A stretch of 64,000 nt of DNA from Merluccius polli (Eukaryota; Chordata; Actinopteri; Gadiformes; Merlucciidae), in NCBI GenBank assembly GCA_030340625.1, contig JAOPHQ010005479.1:29808-93807 (forward strand), read 5' to 3'. Numbering within the stretch: position 1 is the stretch's first letter; each line of letters begins with the position of its first letter. Below the pieces are notes generated by a model that did not search any database, was not told the origin of the DNA, and was given only the letters and a program-made list of their open reading frames with translations. This document shows, piece by piece, positions 10,211 through 23,899 of the stretch. The translations under genes were made by a program, and so were the position numbers.

Positions 10211-13200
10211 GCCAAACTGTGGCCTTTTTTTATGATAGACCAGTTAAAGGTAGACTTGCTTGTAGGTTAGTTGTCAGCAGTGTTGGATCAGAGTGGGTTT
10301 AGCGACCGGTCCTCGGTACTCCTCATCTCCAGAGGTTTGGCTCGGATCCACCGTTTGCCCCTGAAAACTGACATTCATGTTGCATTAAAGCCCAACATCA
10401 CTGAAACTTGTTGCACTCAATTTCCTCCCGATAAACAACTTGTTTCTGCTGGGGGGGCAGTGTGTCTGTGTCCGCGTAGCGATGGGTTACGGCACAATTT
10501 GAAAAGCAAAACACAAAACCTTACAAACATTAACTGTTTTTTGTATTGAGTTTGCTAGCCGACATTTCCCCTCGTTCTCTTCGGTAACTTTATCCGACAT
10601 ACACATTATGTTGTACTTGTTTGGTATTAATATTCGCTGTAATTTGAGCTGCAAATTTTGACATTTTCCACCGTCTGTTGCTGTGTATTACTATGTGGAA
10701 ACAGTTCCTAACACATGGAGGCTTGCATTGGCAACTTTATTTGGCACGGTCCCATGGCATACTGCTGACGCACAGACCTAATTAACAGTTAATTTGAACG
10801 TGATCTCTGCCGCCTCTGTTTCAAGTCATATAATTAAAAGGAAGTGTATTGTATTTACTTGTATATTGTTGTGCTGTAAAATTAAATCAACTTTTTGTAG
10901 TTTAATTAAAATGAGTTGTTTAGTGTGGTTCTGTTAGAATTGGTCTCCTGTGACCCGGGGCCCATCTTCTCGTCCTTATTTCTCTCGGTCTTTCGCAAAC
11001 CCCTGGCATCTGCAAATAGGAAAAGCAACTATACGAGTAAATGAATCACATGGCAGGAACGCACATCTCTTTCCTTGTTCTAATTTCTGATTATGTCAAT
11101 TGCATGGTCCTTGTTAGGTTGAAAATTAGATCTTGTAGCATGTCTAATTGATTTGTACACTTTTTTCCCCTTTTTTCCTTTATCCTGATTACATTCGCTC
11201 GCGCTTACAACAGCGATAACATGCATTTCTTTGGAGGTGAGAGGAAATCTGATTAAACCCTTCTAATGGCAATCAAAAGTTACAATTTTGACTCTAAAAT
11301 GTCCTATGACGCTGTAAGTAAAATGTGATTGACCTATGACTAGTGAAATCGGTGTCCCTCAGCTGCTCCACTATGTTAACTAGTCTGACATTTTGCACAC
11401 ACAATATAACTCGGTTACACATAATCGCATAGCCAGACATATTTAGCGCTGTGCCATGCTGGAGAAAGGTCTGGCTCTTGTTGGCTTATACCAACAACCT
11501 ACATCTGATAAGCTAGACCAACCCTGGAATAAGAGGACTGTTGTTCAGCCCTGGAAATTAGAAACGGGAGAGAGGTGCTGATCATTAAAACATTTAAATG
11601 AAAGAGATGGAAGAGGTTTTGAGCTGAGAAAAGCCTGCATGAGCGTCGTCCATCAGCACTTATGAGGAGAGTATCTTGAAGACATTAGGAAATGTCAGAT
11701 GAACCACTTGGATGGCTTTCTTAGTAAACGTCAATTCTTTACCTACCTTTACCAACTTATTCCTTAACCTCGTTAAGGAAGGTGTTCTCATCTCAGGACG
11801 AACGCCTGGAATGGGGCGCTCCAGCTGAGCATTATTGGCGAGAGAGGGGACGGGACTTTCCCTCTCTCTGACCCTGACCCTCTCTCAGCCTATTTATTCC
11901 TGGTCAGGGTCACAGGAGGGTGGAGCCTAGCTAACTATAGCTGGGATAGGCCGGCAAGTCTTCCCCTCTACCCCATGTCCATTGTAAGCCCATCTAGGAT
12001 CTACAGTTGGTCTGTACCTACATGTTACTGGAGATGGGGGTGGGAGGAGCTGCAGCGAGCCTCTGTGCCCGCGTGCCGACTCCTGACCTCCATTTTGAAC
12101 ACCAAGGAGTTAATGTGTTGTGGAGTCAATTACGCACTCACATGGAAAGTACACTGGCACCATTAAAGAAATTCAATCTGGGTTCAAGGAGTCCATCTTT
12201 CCAGCTACCTGAATGTGGAACTTGATCTCCGTGCCGAAGGACCCCAATCAGAATAATCCGATAATCCAAACCAATGTTAAAACATTATGGCGCATATCAT
12301 CTGCCAGTCGTATGCATACGGCCCTTTGGGTAGGCAGTAATACAATCACGAGCTTCGGTGTGTTTCTACCTCAAGTAAACCTTGATAGGAATCTTGTTGA
12401 CATGGTAAGCAGTAGCTATGTCCAAGCCATGCTGCCCCCCTCCCTAGCAAGTGAACAGTTAAATTGTACTTCATTGTCATTGTTTGTTTGTTCTGCTGGG
12501 GCCTTATAGTGTTATAAGGTAGAGGGAAGCCAATAACCCTGACACCATGGAGACAGATGGGCAGGGGTGCCTCTTGGGTGCTGCTCTAATGGTAATGGAT
12601 GGAATCGAGAAAATGTGTGTATCTTTCAAGATTGATTGGCTCCCATTTCTTTGTCGGACCGCGGGGGAGTTGATGTCCGTGGGTGTGGGGGCGGAATATG
12701 TGTGCCTCTTTGTGAATGTGCCTATATTTATATGCATGCACATGTATTTCCCAGATCCAGTCTTGGGACCTATTGCACCGGTGATTGGCTGCAGCGAAAC
12801 CTCTTCCATAGCAGCACGAAGTGACGCCTGTACGCATGTGATGAAGATGAGCTGGGATGGTCTTCTTTATTGCTCCACCTGGGGGGCGTCTTCTTGTCTT
12901 CTGCTGTTAAACCATTTTTAGGGCCATTATTAGGCAGCCACTGTGGAGCCCGGGGCCCAACTCCAGAAATGGGGGACAGTGCTTTGCTCAAGGGCCAGTG
13001 GCAGGGGTAGGATTATTATGCTGCCGTTTATGGTCGGAGGTGGTAAGTCAGAAGTGGGAAGCGCGTGATCTCCGACATACCCGCGTTCGAGCTACAAAGT
13101 CGGAAAACTTGTAAACTAAACTTGTACTCTAAAATAACATTAACGTTTTATATGGGTTTAACCATCTATTGTATTGCTATGCTGATTGGCCTGAAAGCAT

Positions 13201-16200
13201 ACAAAGATTTGTTAAAAATGTGTTTTAAATTTGGACAATCTTAAGGAATTTACTACCACAACTTCTGAGGTATTGTGGAATGGAGCATTACTACCCAATG
13301 CACGTGGCTTTTGTGAACATCAACATTACGTCACAACTCTGCATCCAACCTCCTCCAGTGGTTAGCGTCTGTAAAGCTAACCCAGAACTAGGTGCTAACC
13401 ACACAGATCTAACCACTCAGCCGTCGCTTCAACCGAGATTGATGGTTTCATGGTGGGAGCTGTTCCTGGCTCTTCAAGCCTGATAGTGGCCAGAAAATTG
13501 CTCAGACAATCATATGTCGGGGCAGATAGCAGGCTTATCGGAGGCATAATTGTTGCAATCAAATAAAGTAATAATCCTTTGCCGCTTCTGAGAAGCAGTG
13601 CAGATTCAATCTGTAGGCACAAATGTGTCTGCAGCCCGCTATCCTCTTTCACCTTCAATTGGATTTGGTTATAGATAGGTTGGTGGTGTTTGCTTTTCTC
13701 AAGACATTTTCTTTCAACATCATTGCATTTGGCTTATTTTTGGTCTCACCGGCCACAAATATTGAGAACAACGGTTGGGTTGGACTTGCGATGTACAATT
13801 CCTTTGTTAATGTGGTAGAAAATCTCTTTTCTAGATATTTATATTTGTAGACACTGCAATCCCTTGCCGGAGAAACAGCTATCCTGGTAACGGTGTATTA
13901 AGTTGTATAGATTGGGCTCCTGGAGATGGCAGTTGGAGATATGTGGAATCAATTTAAATATTGAATATGTGATTGCATACAAGCAAACAAAAACACATTA
14001 CAGAGAGATGCTTTATCAAGTGAAAGTTTCCTATTTATTTGGGAAGTGTGCAGAAAGGAATGTAGAAAATATAGCCAACTGTTGCTGTGTATTTGGCCAT
14101 TATAATCATTATTTGAGCGTGGCTCTTCGTTTTTCACATGGGCTTGTTCTGCCATCGATCTTTAATTACTTGGATCAGGACCTCAAGGGTGCCTTAGAAA
14201 GTGCCGGTAGATCTTTGTTTTCTCAGATGTCAAACATTACGTCGCACATGAAAAAAAAGAAAGGAGAAAAAAAAAGAAAGGGGAAACATCAAAGGTCTGG
14301 CTCCACGTCACCGCCATTACTATTCTGGGGAAGGCCTCGTATTTCAAAATAACTTTGAAGTTCTGCCGTTGCTCTTTTGTAAGGCCGACAGTGAGGCTGA
14401 CACCTCCTCCTTTGAGATCGCTTGTTTGTGTTCTGCATGTACAGGTGCAGGCGACCTTGTCTCGGTCCTCCATAATTGGATGACCCGTAGCTTTGAATAA
14501 GGACTGCTCATCTCTGCACGCCGGAAGGGTTGTTGCTACTACCACATAGTTTATTGAGGTACTACAACGACGACAACGACAATTGATTCGTCAATATAGC
14601 GGGTTCATATTTCTCCCCCCCCCCTCCCCCCCACCCCACCCATGCACACTGATCGTGTTCATGTTTTTGAAACATGATTTTTTTTCATTTTATTTTTGAC
14701 AGATGTCAGGAGGAAGTGCACGCCGCCACAGACTACCGTGCTCACAGATGTTGACGCCGCGATAGCATCTGTTCTTTTCAAATAGGGCAGAGATTATGCG
14801 TCTAGATCCTTGGGTATACACCGGCCTCTCTCTCTCTGAAATGCTCTCCCTCACACCCCCCAACCCCCCACGACTGCTGCAGACTTCAGATATTATACCC
14901 GGTCTGAGGTCCCTTTCGTTTCAAAACTTTCATCCAGTGGGATGTGAAAAGGTCCCTGGAGGAGCATAGGGAGGGCATGGACAGGCCCTTCAGCAGTGAA
15001 CCACAGTCTGGCGTACCTTACTCTTAAGCTGCCACTTCCAAGTCTCAATAAAGTACTTTATTTCCTGCCGCCTCGCTTTATATCGCCCGCCTTGCCCACT
15101 TTTCTCTAAATCTATAGCTCCTCTTTATGCGGAGACATAACTTATTCCACTTAATGTCCAATATGATACAGTCCAGAACATGTAAAGTATCTAATCTAAT
15201 TTTACAGCAGTAAGAAAATGCTTCTGCTCTCCCACTATGTATCTGTCCCAAGGCAGTGTGTTAAATGCCACCTTATGCATTTTAAACCTACCCATTCTGT
15301 TCACATGCCAGGACCATATTTTTGCCTGTTGTTTGCCCGCTCTCTCCCTGTGTCTCTCACTCTCTCTCTCCGTCTGTCTCTATGTCTCTGTCTACAGATT
15401 TGTATCTCCATGTCAAGTAGGCCAGTTCCATGAAAGAGAGGCCCCCTGGTCTGTCTCTCTGTGTCTCTCTGTCTGGGAAATGCAGCAGTGTAGCAGCAAC
15501 AGAAAGACTTAACTTTTTTCCTCCAGTATTTACACACGGCCCACCATCCACCTAAACACTCATATGCAGGAGGAGTTTTCCCTCTCGCCGCACAAATGTG
15601 GAGCGATTGGCTTATTTACTTGCCGTCGGGGGCCAACTGTCTGGGGTTGCTTGAATGAGACGGAAAAAAAAACATTGGTGACTGCGCCGTCACTCGCTGA
15701 GAAAGTGCCTGCGGAGGCAGAGTTTTCACAAGGCCTGCTCGGAGATGATATTTTGACATCTTTTTACAGACCCCTTGAAGACATGACAGAAGAAGAGCAG
15801 GAGAAACTCTTTAGTCATTCGGTTGGATGCAGTGGGAGAGGAAAAGAAGCCATGGCAGCCGAAGAGTGAAGTGGAATGAAAAAATTGACTTGGAAAATGA
15901 AACAGTTGTTGGAGTACGTTTGTATAACAATTCACTTTTAACATGGCTATGAGTTTGGCTGCACAGAAAGACATAACTATCTACACTGTATACAAACAGA
16001 AATACACACACATATATGTACACAGGGTCCGGTCTAACAGGGTGCCTAGCTATGGATCTCATTTGACCAAATGTAGGAACTTGGTTTTTCTGTGTCATAC
16101 GATGTCAGAACCCATGAAAGGTCGAAGGACCAGTTATAGACCAAAGACATGAGTACATGACTCCATACAAAAAGGCTTGGGTGGTCTTGGCCAAAACAAC

Positions 16201-18780
16201 ATGCTGTACTTTCAATTTCTGTTTCCCCCACACTTATTGTCTCCCATCTCCGCTAAATGACTTGCACATTGGAAAACAAGAAGATGCCGTGGAGGACAGC
16301 CATTATCCAGATGCCTCGGTGGCTCATCTTTTGCCCTGCCAAGTCCATGGCTCGTGTTCAGCAGACAGCCCCGGAGCCATCATTTCACATCATTACTTAC
16401 AAGCCATTGTGCTCCTAAGTTTGCCCAATAAAATCAACAACAAACAGCGGTTGGGTGCAGCGGCGGGATGTTTTGTGACGAACATTAAGGAGGGGGGAAA
16501 TTAAGGTAGCGCACGGCATTACTCTGAAGAGCTATAATTAAACAAGCGCATCCTGTTGCCAAATGTGTGTCTTCTGGGCGGCTCCAGGCACTGCATACGT
16601 GTCTGTGCTAAGAGAGATAACACACTCTATGTGTGTGTCTGTGGTTTTTTCCGACCGGTGGCTGGAAGTTTTGTTGTGCTAACGAAGCCGTGAGGGAGGA
16701 ATCCGGTGGCCCACAGCCTTTTACGATGTTTATCACGCTAAGTCGCCCACAGTGGTGAGCGGTCCACGCGATGGGCAATGTGGCAATGGGCAGCAATGGC
16801 GATGGGCACCGTGACAATGTGACCGGAAGCAGACAAGCGTGACTGATGTGTCGCATCCAACTCCCATGAGGGACTTTAGACATGGAGGAGGGCGGTGTGC
16901 GCTGGAAGCCCTGCAGCCCTCTCTCACTGCATGGTGGCTGGGCCTTGCGAGGCGAGGAGTCTCTGGCAGGTTTCAAAGACAAAGACAGGTGGCTTTGATA
17001 TTTTATCCTTTTTACATGGGGTAGTCTAGTGCAAGAACTAACGACCTGCGGACCGCCCGGCGTCGGTTCTTTTTGTTCTGTGTGTCCAGCTGTGGTCGAT
17101 ATCCTGAGCTACCTTAAGAGGAGACAGTTAAGGATTTAGTGACACTTTTTGAACTAAAAAGGCCGCTGTGTAAACTTTGGTCGATTGAAGATTGTCCTCG
17201 GATGATGGGTGAAGCTTAGTGAAGAGGAATTGTTTTGTCTACAAAGAATGAACACAGCATGTGTAATTCAATCATGATGATCTTATAATTGTTGATGTAG
17301 GCCTAATTTAATTCATTCGCCAAACAAATAAATGGGATATGTAGTTGGATATACAGTAAGTTTGAGAACATATTTGTCAGAACATAATTGTTTTTTTAAT
17401 CAGGAGAGTCCAAGTGGAATTCATTCAAGAGAGACTTTGAAAGTATTATATTTTTTAAAACCACATACGAATACATTTGATCCAAAAGCTTCCTTTACCA
17501 GCACATTGACTGGTCAAATGATCCATTCTCTTCCTAAACCTGCTGATAATTTCAAGATGCTTAATACGGTAACACTTGTGGTGCTGGCAAGGTAGTTCTT
17601 CGTTCGTCCTACTGTTTTGCTGGTTCCAATTTATGGATGAAATCCCCAAAATACGTTTTTAATCTTTGCATAATAGTTGTAGTGTGTATGTAATTGTGAA
17701 CTACAAGGTGCGAAATTGTGTAAAAGTTGCCTGCCTTACTCGGTGATACAATAAATTCCAGCTTGTCAGTGATTATATATGTATGATATTTTTTCTAAAT
17801 GTAATTTTTAATGGTTTGTGGTACTGCCATAAATATCACTAGAGGCTGTACACAAACATAGTTGGGAAAGCTATTTGCATATACAGTCCCGTGCAATAAT
17901 GTTGTCAGCTATGGCTTATGCTCATAAATCATAAGTCAGTCCCTACAAAAAAGACGACATAACTGACTAACGGCATCATTTTAAATAATCCTTTATCCTT
18001 CCTCAAGTCTGATGGTGCAGAATTAATCATAAACTCAACAAATAAAACAATTATTACACACACACACACACTGCGGTAATCATTTTAATGACAGTTATCC
18101 AACCATTGTTTGTATGTTTCTGCATATTGTGCTTTTCTCTGTGCAACTCATAACTGTGTATGTCTTTGTGCGTGTGTGACTCAAATGGCGTGTCGTCCCA
18201 GCAGCAGCGACGGCGGATAGCGGGAGTATATAAGTGACACTTCAGTGATTGATTTCAATGATCGATTTCTCCGTAATTGATTATGGCTTAGAATGTCTTT
18301 TCAATGGACTAAGTGGAATTAGGATGATTGGGGTGCGATGAGGTACGGCTCGCTGGGTTTACGTCAGATGATGTGCAGACGAGGAGACGGTGCCAAGAGG
18401 AATCCATTTGTTTTCAAGAAAGAAGCAGAAATCCTGATTGAGTGATGGTTAATACTGAACCTCACCGGTCTCTAGAAGCACAATACCGTGAACGTTTTCT
18501 TTCAAACCTACTGAGGTAAAAATAAAGATGTCTACCAGTCGCCTAGAGAGCGGCAGTTCTTCTGAGGACAGCGTTCTTCCATAGCCGTCTGGCCTCCTAA
18601 GTGGACCAATGTGAGATAATTAGGTTGTGATGAAACTCGCGCACACACGCGTGCACACACATGCATACATACACACACACACGCACACAGTGCGTGTGTG
18701 GTACATCTGTGGTATTTCGATTATGTGGCCTCCGCTTAGACTAAATAATCGCCAAAATAAAAGCCCCAGGGGTTTTAGCC
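10211..18780. other. Intergenic spacer, no gene recognised
   Basis: This is the left part of the RPA1-RTN4RL1 spacer. The short open frames on both strands do not resemble known proteins or form spliceable series. Noted content: a possible degraded GTCGGAAGT-type fish repeat near 13025-13110, an A-rich patch (14249-14282), a C-rich run (14616-14640), a CT-rich stretch (15340-15475), a short CA run (18056-18072) and a CA run (18640-18690). Apart from these I see ordinary single-copy-looking DNA. Confidence 0.6.
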
Positions 18781-19390
18781 ATCGATTTGGTTACGTTTAT
18801 TTCATTTATAAAGCGCCTTAAAAAACAAACCAGGTTCGTGCCAAAGTGCTGCACAGATTAGTTTGCGATACAAGTGCGCACACAGACAATACACACGCAG
18901 TCGAAATGAGGGACGCAATAAAAACAGGAAATAAAATCCGTACACAAATACTAAAAATAGTGCATCAAGTGCCGTAGGCCAAGTGAAAGAAAATATGTTT
19001 TTAGTCTATTTTTACTTGGCTGTTTTGATATCAGCTGGACGATTTTTTCCAAAGGGAGGGTGCGGCGCCGGCGGCGTAAAGAAAGCCCCATCTCCGGTGG
19101 TTTTCAGGCGTGACCCCGGGATGGCTTGTAGGCCTTGTTATGAGGACCTAAGGGGCCTGATGCTAGTGTGGTATGGGGTGATGAGGTCCGAGATACGGGC
19201 GGGAGCGGTACCATGCAGGGCTTTAAGGGCAAGGAGGAGGAGGAGGAGGAGGTTGAAGCGGATTTTCTAGCAGACTGGGAGCCAACGCAGTGCTGCTGCG
19301 AGGATTTGGAGCGATGGTGGTCCCTCTCCTGAGCGTTTTGAGCAACGAATTGCACTAGGCGATTCTGGATGAAATAAAGGCATGGCTAGA
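18780..19390 (+). mobile_element. Degraded fish dispersed retroelement-like repeat
   Basis: The segment opens with TTTATTTCATTTATAAAGCG followed by a CCAAAGTGCTGCACAG motif. Further on it contains TGCAGGGCTTTAAGGGCAA and GACTGGGAGCCAACGCAGTG. These resemble a very common teleost repeat (AAAGTGCTGTACA ... GCAGAGCTTTATAGACAA ... GACTGGGAGCCAGTGGAG). It is strongly diverged and has no intact frame. Name and class are uncertain. Confidence 0.55.
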
Positions 19391-19501
19391 TAAGCATTAG
19401 ACCGATGCACGCCGAAATCCTAGACACAAACAAGCCGAGCAGGGAGAGCAGAGCATAATAACCGCCCTTGCTGTGGCCCTGTGTTTCTTACTGCTGTATG
19501 C

Positions 19502-19539
<38 letters not shown>

Positions 19540-22500
19540 CGCGTGTGCGTGCGCGTGTGTGCTTGCGTGTGTCCTAGCGGGCAGCACAGTGGGCGGCACA
19601 GTTACCTAACCTGCTCCAAACACCTGAGATCGATGCTGTCTGCGTGGGCCTGCGTGTTTTCTCTCTACTTGACACACCGACGCGACGAGGAACCGCCCCC
19701 CCCCGCACATGACACTCTGGACAAGCGTTGAGTCGACGCTTGGAGGTGCTTTATTTCAGCGTAATCTGTTAATCTGTTAGAGATGCCATAGCTATCCCTC
19801 AGCTATTAGTGAGTGAAATGTTCAGTGGACATATCTGTTCTGGTTGATCACGCTGCCTCTGTGTGTGTGAGGCCGTTTAGATTGTAGGCCGCGCCCAGCC
19901 CATTTCTGACCAATCAGGGCATCTCTTCCGTGATTGGTTCAGGAAATCCATCTTTCCTGTCAATCACGTTTGCCGACACAAGCGTTGTCATTTCAGTGGC
20001 GGAGAAACGTAGGGAGGGAAGGAGCAGAGAGGGAGGGTGCGGGTTTTTTTTTTTTTTTTTGAGTGATTCATTTTCCAAATCTCTTCTCCGCTCCGTCTCT
20101 TTACAGCACTCAAATCTGACCTACATCCACTTTAATGGGAGAACGGTCACAGGAAGAGTTAACAGACGAGGTTTGAAATACATCAAGAAGATACAAAGAT
20201 GGTGTAAAGAATAAAAAAAGAAGTGATTGAGGGGGCTGTTCAAATTGGCGAGAGGGCAATTTTTTTCATTAAAAAATAAAATGTAGTTTATTTAGCTGAA
20301 CTATGAAAGTAGTTGAACTGTGAAACAAGCCCGCTTGGGTTTTCGCGCGGTCCACAGCGGCGGCGCTAGCCATTCTTCTGAAGCGACAGCCTTAGCGATC
20401 GTCGTCACGTGTGTCGCGGCCAATCATTTTGTTGTGTTTGCTATTTATCTATAGATACATAAAGCTTCAAAATATACAATGCTAAGCCTTAAGACCCCTC
20501 GTGGCGCCGGGCCCGGGTTATAACCACAGTTATAACCACGGTGAAGAGGGCACAGGGTCACACTAGAGGACAATGCGGTGTGTCTATAGACTCGCTCTTG
20601 TAAGTGACACTGGGCGGCAAGAATTGACCTATGTCTGACGGTAAACTGCGTATACAAAGCGGCGCATGTTTTACTACCAACAGACAGACCTATAGCATCT
20701 CTGTTCGGAGAGCTGCAGGCTCACCACAGGGTGTGTGAGTGTGTGTGTGTGTGTGCTCTAGTTTGGAGAGTGTGTGTCCTCCATTGCAGGGTGGGTTTCT
20801 GCCGTTACGTAAGCTGAGTGGGTGAAGAAGTTGGATGCAGGGTCCAGAATGAACACCTGCCACCAGCCAATGACGGATAGATTTGTCCAACTATTCAGGG
20901 TTACATATTAAAATAATTGCTTGGCTGGCAGGTAGATTTTTTTCCACTCTGGCAGGTAAAAAGACACAATCCTTGAAGTTGATTTTGGGCCCGGGTTGGA
21001 TGCATAAAACATGCTGTCATTTTTAGTTTTATATTAGACGACGAAAACAATTTGTTGCAACAACAAGCTATTCATAGTTTATGATTCCGACATTGTCGGC
21101 GGCAGCGGCGGCGCGCTCGCAACGAGTCGGTCCGGACAACGCAGCGCTTGGTAAACAAACCCATTCAACCGCGCAGCCAGCTATGTTTTTATGGTTTTAA
21201 CAGCAAATAAACTAATGACACTGTGGTAGCTTTAAGCAGTTTAATTAAAGGAAAGCATTCCAAGACACTTTTTACTGTTATCACTGATGTTATTCAGATT
21301 CACAGACACACGATGCTTTATTAATCCCCGGGGAAATTCTTTTAGTGACCGCCTTTGTCTTTCGTTTCCTTTCGATTTCTTTACATAGTTTGCGCCTGTG
21401 AAGTCAACACTCAGAAGAAATGGGGAGAGTCGATGCACACCTGTAGTCGACTGTATAAAATACACGTCAGGTCGCTAATAAAACCTCTTCTCTCCCGCTG
21501 TTTAAATAGCTCCTTTCTGACAGAGGCTTGACAAAATGTAGCGCAATCTCCCGACTGCTCGTTTATTTAAAGTACGACCCTGCGAGATTAGACACGAGAA
21601 AAGGAGCCTTCACTCGTTGTTGGTTGCTGGGCACGCAAATGTCCCCGCCGCCCCCCCAAACATACAAGTCTAATGCCGGAGGGCCGACCTCTGACCTTTT
21701 GGTTGGTGGTGTCTAATGTGTGTCGTGTGTCAAAATGCTAAGCTAAGTGTGTGTGTGTGTGTGTGTGTGTGTGGGCAGGGCGGTTGACAGCAAGTTGACC
21801 TGATCTTCGTCAGTAGTGGCGTGATTACGCTTCAGAAGAATAAGAAGCCCACTAACCCCGTCCAATCCCCCAGCACAGCGTCACGAGCGCTCCTGGTCTC
21901 ATTGTGTCAGGTCCTATGGGGCTTTCGTGAGCACACATTATGCAGTGAATACCAAGTTACGCCTTTAAATATTTAACTAGATGCCTCCGAGTCCTGCGGC
22001 GGCCAACGTCCTAATAGGCTTGTGAATTTGATCATTTCACAACCGATTTGGCCCCTCTGTGAAACGCAAGCACATGCTGCTACGCCGGTGAGTGGTGTGT
22101 GTGTTGAAGAGGTGGTAGGCAGCACACAACATGGAGCAGAGTGCCGAATTGTAGTTTCTATTGTCTTTCAGTGTCTTTTAGTGTCATTTTTAATTTAGTG
22201 TCTTAATTGCATAAGACATATTCTGAGTCAAAACAAGCACACCGCTTTGGTATTAAAGAATCACTAAGTTCATATAATAATAAAAAGTCTGGAAGATGTC
22301 AGTTAGTTAACGGTACTCGGACTGTAAGCCACAAACACTATCGCGCAGAGAGTTACTAATGAGTGTGGAAAACAAGCAGATGTCCAAAACATTAGTATTC
22401 AATCACACTCAACACAGCATCCATGACTGCAGACACTGTAATGATGCAGTTGACTGTTGTGCAGATAGGAAGCCAAACGTGGATTTATTTTTCTATCCCA

Positions 22501-22781
22501 CTCCAGCCTCATGTTTAATTCTTGCACTTGAACGCCGGGTCTTCATTTCTACCCACTCCTATGTCGGCATTTCTAATGTAGTGATCTCCTAATGTACAGG
22601 CGGATCCAGGCCATAGGCGAGTCACGCTTAAGTAATTTATAGAGGGATTAAAGAGGGTGTTCATTACAAGGTTGTTTATCATGCAGAGGACATATTTTAT
22701 ACATAGGAAATGCATTTAGTGATCCAGGCCTAAATGGTGGTGTCATTTGGGGCAACAGAGTTTATGTATATATATATATAT
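19391..22781. other. Intergenic spacer with microsatellites, no gene recognised
   Basis: This stretch holds a GT repeat with GC interruptions (19504-19565), a poly-T run (about 20046-20060), a short duplicated TTATAACCAC motif (20518-20540), a CpG-rich patch (21094-21160), a GT run (21746-21774) and a TA run (22764-22781). No protein family was recognised in any frame. Confidence 0.6.
19504..19565 (+). repeat. (GT)n microsatellite
   Basis: A pure GT tract is followed by GC-interrupted GTGC/GCGT units. It is alternating purine-pyrimidine sequence. Confidence 0.95.
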
Positions 22782-22860
22782 TAGTGGTGGGCATAGATTA
22801 ATTTCTTTAATCTAGATTAATCGGGGTCAGTAATGACGCCGCGAATATGGACGTTTAGCA
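22782..22860 (+). mobile_element. Fragment of fish repeat with AGTGGTGGGCATAGATTAA end
   Basis: The motif AGTGGTGGGCATAGATTAA, followed by TTTCTTTAATCTAGATTAA, is a recurrent transposon-derived sequence in fish genomes. Only its end is visible here before the sequence changes character. The family name is uncertain. Confidence 0.45.
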
Positions 22861-22964
22861 TCTTTTTTTAAATATATATTTTTTAAGAGGCCCCTGATTG
22901 GCCGAGGCCCCGGGCTGAAGCCCAGGTAAGCCCGTGCATTAAGGCGCCACTGCCCAGACCTACA

Positions 22965-22976
22965 ACCGACGGTCGT

Positions 22977-23018
<42 letters not shown>

Positions 23019-23030
23019 ACGACCGTCGGT
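22965..23030. repeat. Perfect 66-bp palindrome around (AT)17
   Basis: The left arm ACCGACGGTCGTAGGT (22965-22980) and right arm ACCTACGACCGTCGGT (23015-23030) are exact reverse complements. They flank 34 bases of alternating AT, so the whole segment is a perfect palindrome. The left arm also extends to 22958 and is nearly self-complementary on its own. A (GA)n run follows directly. Confidence 0.95.

Positions 23031-23034
<4 letters not shown>

Positions 23035-23066
<32 letters not shown>
23035..23066 (+). repeat. (GA)n microsatellite
   Basis: A pure AG repeat of about 15 units begins directly after the palindrome and CTATAG. Confidence 0.95.
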
Positions 23067-23072
<6 letters not shown>

Positions 23073-23656
23073 ATTAGTATTTATTATTATATATTATGGA
23101 GTGAGATAATCCCAAAAGAAGCCAGGCCTAATAATTGTATACAATTAAATTACCCTTACAGTGACAAAATAAAAAAAAATGAACATGGATGATGGCATAA
23201 ATGGAAAAGCTTTGCAGTATGTACCGCAGAGTTTGTGTATTTTTTTAGGTGACTGGAGCATTTCCATTCCTAATTAAGTTGAGCGCTATATCTTCCCTGA
23301 TTACCAGCACTAGCTGGAGCACGTTTATGTAAATGCTCCCATTATATCAATATTATCTAAGACACTTTTTCTGCTAATACTAATTACTTTCTGGGGAATT
23401 AATCCAAATGGGTGACATACATATTTCATGAACTTAATGCCAACAGTTAATTTGTCACAGAGAAGACAGTAAAAGTTGAAGACGATTGCGGTGCACTTAA
23501 CGTTGTTCGTAATCGCCAGTAAAATGTTGTATAATTGTGAAATAATATCAAGCTGTTTGGCTAATTAGTGAGGAAGCAACACTGTGCTTCGAAAGGCAAA
23601 CATGAATAATTCCTTGCAGAGGTGGAGCTGCACTGGAGCTGTACTGAGCCCACATT

Positions 23657-23838
23657 GTGTGTGTGATCATGGGTGAGCATGTGTGTGTGTGTGGTTGTGG
23701 TTGTTTTGTATCTATGTGTGCGTGTGTGTGTTTGTGTGTGTGTGGGGTCATGGGTGAGCATGTGTATGTGTGCATCCGTGTATGTGTGGTTGTTTATGTA
23801 TCTGTGTGTGTGTGTTTGTGTGTGTGTACATGTGTGAT
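23657..23838 (+). repeat. GT-rich compound repeat with a duplicated unit of about 90 bp
   Basis: The text ATGGGTGAGCATGTG followed by GT runs and GTGGTTGT...TGTATCT occurs twice in succession, at 23669 and 23749. This indicates a local duplication inside a GT-rich tract. The reading frames through it are simply products of the repeat. Confidence 0.85.
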
Positions 23839-23899
23839 GTCCAGGGCCTCCGCGCAGCAGATGAAACGCCTCCACAAAGAGCGTGTTGCTAATTGAGTT

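Noticed and set aside
15564..15869. 101-codon frame rich in Glu and Gly
   Set aside because: No family resemblance and no supporting splice signals or promoter. A chance frame is likely.
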